Positions 60,612-64,000 of a stretch of 64,000 bases of DNA are shown piece after piece (positions within the stretch are counted from its first letter, which is position 1; each line of letters begins with the position of its first letter). The position numbers and the translations under genes were made by a program. The notes under the pieces were generated by a model that searched no databases, was not told where the DNA came from, and saw only the letters and a program-made list of their open reading frames with translations. Origin of the DNA: Planctomyces sp. SH-PL14 (lineage in GTDB: Bacteria; Planctomycetota; Planctomycetia; Planctomycetales; Planctomycetaceae); the NCBI RefSeq assembly GCF_001610835.1, contig NZ_CP011270.1, positions 6,528,001 to 6,592,000 on the forward strand, in the 5' to 3' direction.

Positions 60612-60614
60612 GTT

Positions 60615-60896
60615 TTACGAACTCGGCGGCCGGGGTGTCTTGTTGGACGGGATCTTGGTCGGCGGCGCTTTGACGACCGCCAGCAGGGCGACGATTCCAA
60701 TCGTCAGCCCGAGGGCGAAACCCGCCAGGGTGAACACCTGCGTTCCGAACCGGCTGTCCAGCCAGGTTCCTCCCAGCCCGGGAAGCACCATCACGGCCAC
60801 GATCGCCAAGATCCGAGAGACCCACTCGATTGCCGTGGCGGTGGCTTTCGCCTGCTGGGCAATCTGGTTGTCGTCGGGTTCCTTGGGCTGATACAC
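60615..60896 (-). CDS. AtpZ-like small membrane protein
   Basis: A 93-aa protein with two membrane helices (ILAIVAVMVLPGLGGTWLDS and VFTLAGFALGLTIGIVALLA), the layout and GTWLDxxF-type motif of AtpZ/AtpI-family (AtpI-like, Mg2+/Ca2+-associated) proteins. First gene of the ATP synthase operon, 84 bp downstream of the promoter -10 element, with a hairpin (60932-60961) in the leader. Confidence 0.85.
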   Translation of the reverse strand: MYQPKEPDDNQIAQQAKATATAIEWVSRILAIVAVMVLPGLGGTWLDSRFGTQVFTLAGFALGLTIGIVALLAVVKAPPTKIPSNKTPRPPSS

Positions 60897-60931
60897 GCGA
60901 CCTGGTATCCGCCTGGGACGGGGGCCGGATC

Positions 60932-61008
60932 CTGCGGTCGGAGGGCAGAACGCCCCCGCAGTTGTGCTCCGGCGTCGCGAGTCTACTGCCGGGTTTTGGG
61001 GGTGTCAA
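60932..61008 (-). promoter_or_regulatory. promoter and leader hairpin of the ATP synthase operon
   Basis: Leftward -35 TTGACA (61008-61003), 17-bp spacer and -10 TAGACT (60985-60980, 4 of 6 matches). Transcription would start near 60973. The leader contains a hairpin with outer stem 60932-60937/60956-60961 (CTGCGG/CCGCAG) and an inner GGGC/GCCC pairing. No other promoter-like pair of this quality was seen near the operon start. Confidence 0.72.
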
Positions 61009-61104
61009 AGAGGGGTTTCTTGCAGAAATGTGATTCCCAGCGGTGGCATCGGTTTCTCACGGCGGAGAAAGGCCGCGCCTTCCATTTCGCTCTCGCGCAC
61101 TCGG

Positions 61105-61590
61105 CTAACCGCGTTTTCGTACGGCCTCGCGGATCTGCCGGCCCGCCTCGTTCTTCTTCAGTTTGTCCCGCTTGTCGTGCTCTTTCCGTCCCTTGCCGAC
61201 CGCCAGCGTCACCTTCACGATTCCCCGCGTGAAATGGACGTCGAGGGCGATCAGCGTAAACCCCCGCTGCTCGGCGGTCTCGGCGAACTTCCGCAGGTCG
61301 CGCTTCTTGACGAGGAGTTTCCGCTGCCGCTTCCGGACATGGTTCATGTACGACGCCTGCGGGTACTCCGCGATGTCGGCGCCAAACAGCCACAGTTCCT
61401 CGTTTTCGACCCGGCCGAAGGCCTCGTCGATCGTCACCTTGCCGTTGCGGATGCTCTTGACCTCGCTCCCCATGAGGACGATCCCGCACTCGATCTCGTC
61501 CAAGATCTCGTAGTCGTGCCGCGCGCGGCGGTTCCGGCACACGACCCGGTCGGTGTTCTTCTTGTCGTCGCCTTTGTCCTTGGCTGCCAT
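61105..61590 (-). CDS. smpB: SsrA-binding protein SmpB
   Basis: SmpB (161 aa) delivers tmRNA to stalled ribosomes in trans-translation. Family motifs: RRARHDYEILDEIECGIVLM, GSEVKSIRNGKVTIDEAFGR, ASYMNHVRKRQRKLLVKKRD and the C-terminal tail KGRKEHDKRDKLKKNEAGRQ that mimics the codon-anticodon in the decoding centre. The tmRNA gene itself is not in this window. Confidence 0.96.
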   Translation of the reverse strand: MAAKDKGDDKKNTDRVVCRNRRARHDYEILDEIECGIVLMGSEVKSIRNGKVTIDEAFGRVENEELWLFGADIAEYPQASYMNHVRKRQRKLLVKKRDLRKFAETAEQRGFTLIALDVHFTRGIVKVTLAVGKGRKEHDKRDKLKKNEAGRQIREAVRKRG

Positions 61591-61755
61591 CGGGGTTCTG
61601 GTGAGAAGGGCTGTGGCCCTTGAGGGTTCGAAGGGTGTGGAATGGGGCCCGAACGTCTCTGTCGAAGAAATTTGGGTGGCTTCAGGACACCGTGTTGAAG
61701 CGCGAGGTTCAGGGCACCTTGTGAATACCGGAACTTTTGTGTGGACAACAGTGTT

Positions 61756-63198
61756 TCACGCGGGCGGATCACGAAGCAACTGATTGTTCGCGATCGTGAT
61801 TCCCGAAAGCATCGAGCCGATGATCCCGAGGAATCCCTGGTCGGTGCCGCACAGGAACAGGTTTTCGACGGGCGTCTCCCCTGTGAGGATCTTTCGCGGC
61901 GCGCCGTAGACCGCCCCGCGGGCGTGGCCGGTGAACCGCTTGATGGTCTTGGGGGTGAAAATGTCCGTGTCGACGACGTGCGGGCGGAAGTCGGGCATGA
62001 ACCGCAGGGCGGACTCGACCATCCGGTCCCCCCAGGCCGCTTTTTGCCGGGCGTATTCCTCGTCCGGGAGGGAAAACCAGTAGGCCGGGTTCGCCAGAGC
62101 GGTGATCCGGACGATCCCGTCTTCCAAGGGTGGCTTTGCCTCCGCCGTCCCTAGTCCCTCGTCCCCAGACCCTGGTCCTTCCTCGTATCGAAAATTGTTC
62201 GGCGAGCAGACGATCAGGCTCCGGACATCGCACGGCTCGTCCGGAACGGCGTAGGTGAACCGCTCGGAGTCGTTGTAGAAAATGATCGTTTCGCGGTGGC
62301 CGAGGTCCGCCGGCTGCTTGTCGAGGACAAAGATCGTCTCGTTGAACGACAGTTCCCCCTCGGCGGGGCGGGGGACCGTTTCCCGGTTCGTTCCCGGCAG
62401 GAGGTCGACCGTTTCGGCGGCCCCGGCGGAGGAGAGGACGTTGTCCGCCTCGATCTCCCGGCCGTCGTCGAGGATCACGCCGACCGCCCTGCCGTTTTCG
62501 ACCTTGATCTCCCGCACGCCGTGGCGGAGCTTCAGCTCGCCCCCCAGCTCTTTGAAGTGCCGGGTCAGCACCTTGAGGATCTGCCGGACGCCGTCGAGCG
62601 GCCGGCCGAACCCCTGCTGGAAAATGCTCTTGAACATGATGACGAACTGGCTGAAGTCCATGTCGTGCGGGATTGCCGACCCGTAGAACATCAGCGGGCA
62701 GAAGAGCATGTCGATCAGGACCGGATCGCTCAGGTGCTCCTGAAGGACCTTGCGGGCCGAGACCGGCTCCTGCGACAGGTCCAGCTCGTCGAAGGCGTTG
62801 ATCGTCTCGACGAGGCGGCGGAAGCGGTCCGCCTGCTGCGGGAAGACCGCCGCGACTTCATCGACAAAGGCCGGGAAATCGTTGGTGAAATTGAGCCGCC
62901 GGCCGGGGAAGACGACCGCCGATCCGCACTGCGGTTTGAGCGAAAAATCGTCCCAGCGGAGCCGGAGCTGTTTGAGGAGCTTGGCGAGCGGGCCGGTCCG
63001 GGTCCCGGGCGGGGCGTAGTTCGTGACGGCGTGCAGGCCGACGTCGTAGTTTCGCCCGCGGAGGCGGTAGAACGAGTTCAGGCCGCCGATGGTGGTGTGG
63101 CGCTCGAGGATGCAAACCGGTTTCTCGTAGTAGGCGAGCCGGATTCCAGCCGCCAACCCGGACATACCGGCGCCGATGATGAGGGTGTGGTAACGCAA
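61756..63198 (-). CDS. CrtI/phytoene desaturase-like FAD-dependent oxidoreductase
   Basis: A 480-aa flavoprotein. The dinucleotide-binding motif LIIGAGMSGLAAGIRLAYYE lies at residues 6-25, and ERHTTIGGLNSFY gives the substrate-side FAD contact. The C-terminal FAD motif NLFLCGTDQGFLGIIGSMLS closes the protein, as in the CrtI/retinol saturase (polyene desaturase or isomerase) group. The substrate is unknown; no carotenoid or squalene genes are adjacent. Starts at ATG 63198 right at the Rossmann motif. Confidence 0.86.
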   Translation of the reverse strand: MRYHTLIIGAGMSGLAAGIRLAYYEKPVCILERHTTIGGLNSFYRLRGRNYDVGLHAVTNYAPPGTRTGPLAKLLKQLRLRWDDFSLKPQCGSAVVFPGRRLNFTNDFPAFVDEVAAVFPQQADRFRRLVETINAFDELDLSQEPVSARKVLQEHLSDPVLIDMLFCPLMFYGSAIPHDMDFSQFVIMFKSIFQQGFGRPLDGVRQILKVLTRHFKELGGELKLRHGVREIKVENGRAVGVILDDGREIEADNVLSSAGAAETVDLLPGTNRETVPRPAEGELSFNETIFVLDKQPADLGHRETIIFYNDSERFTYAVPDEPCDVRSLIVCSPNNFRYEEGPGSGDEGLGTAEAKPPLEDGIVRITALANPAYWFSLPDEEYARQKAAWGDRMVESALRFMPDFRPHVVDTDIFTPKTIKRFTGHARGAVYGAPRKILTGETPVENLFLCGTDQGFLGIIGSMLSGITIANNQLLRDPPA

Positions 63199-63276
63199 GG
63201 CCAGGAGGGGCTGGAGTGGGGAAGCCCGGAAGTATAGGGAGTTGCGGTGTCAGCGTCCTGCCAGGATATGGCGATG

Positions 63277-63284
63277 TCACGGCT
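63277..63284 (+). repeat. 8-bp direct repeat, left flank of copy 12
   Basis: TCACGGCT immediately outside the lower end of repeat copy 12. The identical octamer sits immediately outside the upper end (63694-63701). This is the signature of a target-site duplication made when the element inserted. Confidence 0.82.
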
Positions 63285-63693
63285 TGGGTGCATTCGCCGA
63301 TTGGTAGTCACCCAGTGTCGGCCCACCGGGGTCCAGGGGGCACCCCTGGTAGGGAGTGCAGAGGGGCAACGCCCCTTTGCCCGCCGGAGGCCGTCTCGTC
63401 GAGAGATGTCTGAAGGAGCACGTGTCCAAGCGCGGACAACGTGTCGTGTACCCCCTCACCAACCCGCTGGGATTGCAAAGCGAGCGGTGTAGGTTGGGGG
63501 AGTCCTCAACGCCGGTACCACAAAGCGGACATCCGTTGTGTCCCACGGTTCCTCACAGGAAGTGCCTCCGGCGGCAAGGGGGCGAGGCCCCCTTGACCCC
63601 AGTGGCCGTGGCACGTTGCGTTTGAGCGAGCAGAGTCGAGCCGGCAAGGACGTGTTCCCTCGTTGACCGACCACCATCCGGCGAATGCCCCCC
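63285..63693 (-). mobile_element. structured intergenic repeat, copy 12: complete element with inverted ends
   Basis: Reverse-oriented copy of 409 bp that keeps both termini. Lower end: GGGTGCATTCGCCGATTGGT (63286-63305). Upper end, read inward: GGGGGCATTCGCCGGATGGT, complementary to the plus strand near 63673-63692. About 20 of 24 positions match. The element is flanked by the exact octamer TCACGGCT on both sides. No transposase frame is inside, so it would be non-autonomous (MITE-like). The insertion point is at the stop codon of the neighbouring leftward gene. Confidence 0.85.
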
Positions 63694-63701
63694 TCACGGC
63701 T
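63694..63701 (+). repeat. 8-bp direct repeat, right flank of copy 12
   Basis: TCACGGCT, identical to 63277-63284. Its first three bases are the stop codon (TGA on the minus strand) of the partial membrane protein gene, so the original gene end was duplicated by the insertion rather than destroyed. Confidence 0.82.
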
Positions 63702-64000
63702 CCGACCACGGACGTCGCGGTTGTCGACCGTCCCTCTGCAGAACCGCCAGCGCTGCGGCGGTCGCGGCTCCATAAAGGAGGCCGGTGATCGCAGCCGCGG
63801 GATCGCAGCCGAGTTCTGCGGTCGCCGGTGCGACCCAGAGGCTGCCGACGAGGCCTCCCGCGGCCCACCCCGCGGAACTCGCCACCAGCCAGAGTCCCGC
63901 CCGCCGATAGCCGCTCTCCTGCAGCAGGCCGAACTGGGCCAGTCCCAGCAGGAGGCCGAATTGCCACGCGAACATCCACGGAAAGAACTGGGCGATCAAC
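63694..64000 (-). CDS. hypothetical membrane protein, C-terminal part (runs off right edge)
   Basis: About 102 residues visible: PWMFAWQFGLLLGLAQFGLL, a short loop with QESGYRRAG, then LWLVASSAGWAAGGLVGSLW and a third hydrophobic segment AAAITGLLYGAATAAALAVL, ending QRDGRQPRRPWSEP. Membrane protein with at least three helices in the visible part. The start lies beyond the window. No family identified. Confidence 0.65.
   Translation of the reverse strand, partial: LIAQFFPWMFAWQFGLLLGLAQFGLLQESGYRRAGLWLVASSAGWAAGGLVGSLWVAPATAELGCDPAAAITGLLYGAATAAALAVLQRDGRQPRRPWSEP

Noticed and set aside
63247-63492. Similar short open frames inside the repeat copies (for example RPFARRRPSRREMSEG-type peptides in copies 3, 5 and 12)
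   Set aside because: They follow from nucleotide conservation of the repeat. Frames are broken by one-base indels between copies and no ribosome binding sites precede them.

Overview
The window is high-GC bacterial chromosome, most likely from a member of the Planctomycetota. The evidence is two DUF1559 (type II secretion-like pseudopilin) genes, each beside a small carboxypeptidase-regulatory-like lipoprotein; a DUF1549/DUF1553 cytochrome-type protein; PQQ-propeller, HEAT and TPR exported proteins; and the lack of an L30 gene in the ribosomal operon. No rRNA, tRNA or CRISPR array was recognised.

Layout. From 1 to 10.7 kb lies the S10-spc ribosomal protein operon, read leftward from a clear promoter at about 10.66 kb: rpsJ, rplC, rplD, rplW, rplB, rpsS, rplV, rpsC, rplP, rpmC, rpsQ, rplN, rplX, rplE, rpsN, rpsH, rplF, rplR, rpsE and rplO (cut by the left edge). 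From 10.7 to 53 kb is a mosaic of single genes and short pairs: exported planctomycete-type proteins, a GH3-type adenylating enzyme divergent from an M24-like protein, an amidohydrolase, a PaaK-like ligase, a GH57 glycosidase, acpS, a thioredoxin, a sirtuin, a flagellin-IN-motif protein, bioB, a PSP1/RicT protein with an SDR, a glycosyltransferase, a CbiX-type chelatase, a TrmH-type methyltransferase and aconitase. From 53 to 61 kb lies the F1Fo ATP synthase operon, also leftward from its own promoter at about 61.0 kb: atpZ-like, an AtpI-position membrane protein, atpB, E, F, H, A, G and D. It ends in a strong intrinsic terminator directly after atpD, with no atpC. smpB, a CrtI-like FAD oxidoreductase and a truncated membrane protein close the window.

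The most striking feature is a family of about 310-410 bp structured intergenic repeats. I count 12 copies between 13.2 and 63.7 kb, in both orientations, all in intergenic positions and none inside the ribosomal or ATP synthase operons. Each copy is a long imperfect palindrome with nested hairpins. One copy (63285-63693) has inverted ends and an exact 8-bp flanking direct repeat, so it looks like a recent insertion of a non-autonomous mobile element. An 18-nt hairpin-loop module occurs in either orientation and on either arm in different copies. I know of no named family that matches it.

How the parts work together: the two long operons supply translation and energy conversion. The accessory genes are mostly envelope and exported proteins of uncertain role, plus cofactor enzymes (bioB, acpS, CbiX). 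Start codons were adjusted where a Shine-Dalgarno-like sequence, signal peptide or family N-terminus supported a choice; several genes appear to use GTG or TTG.
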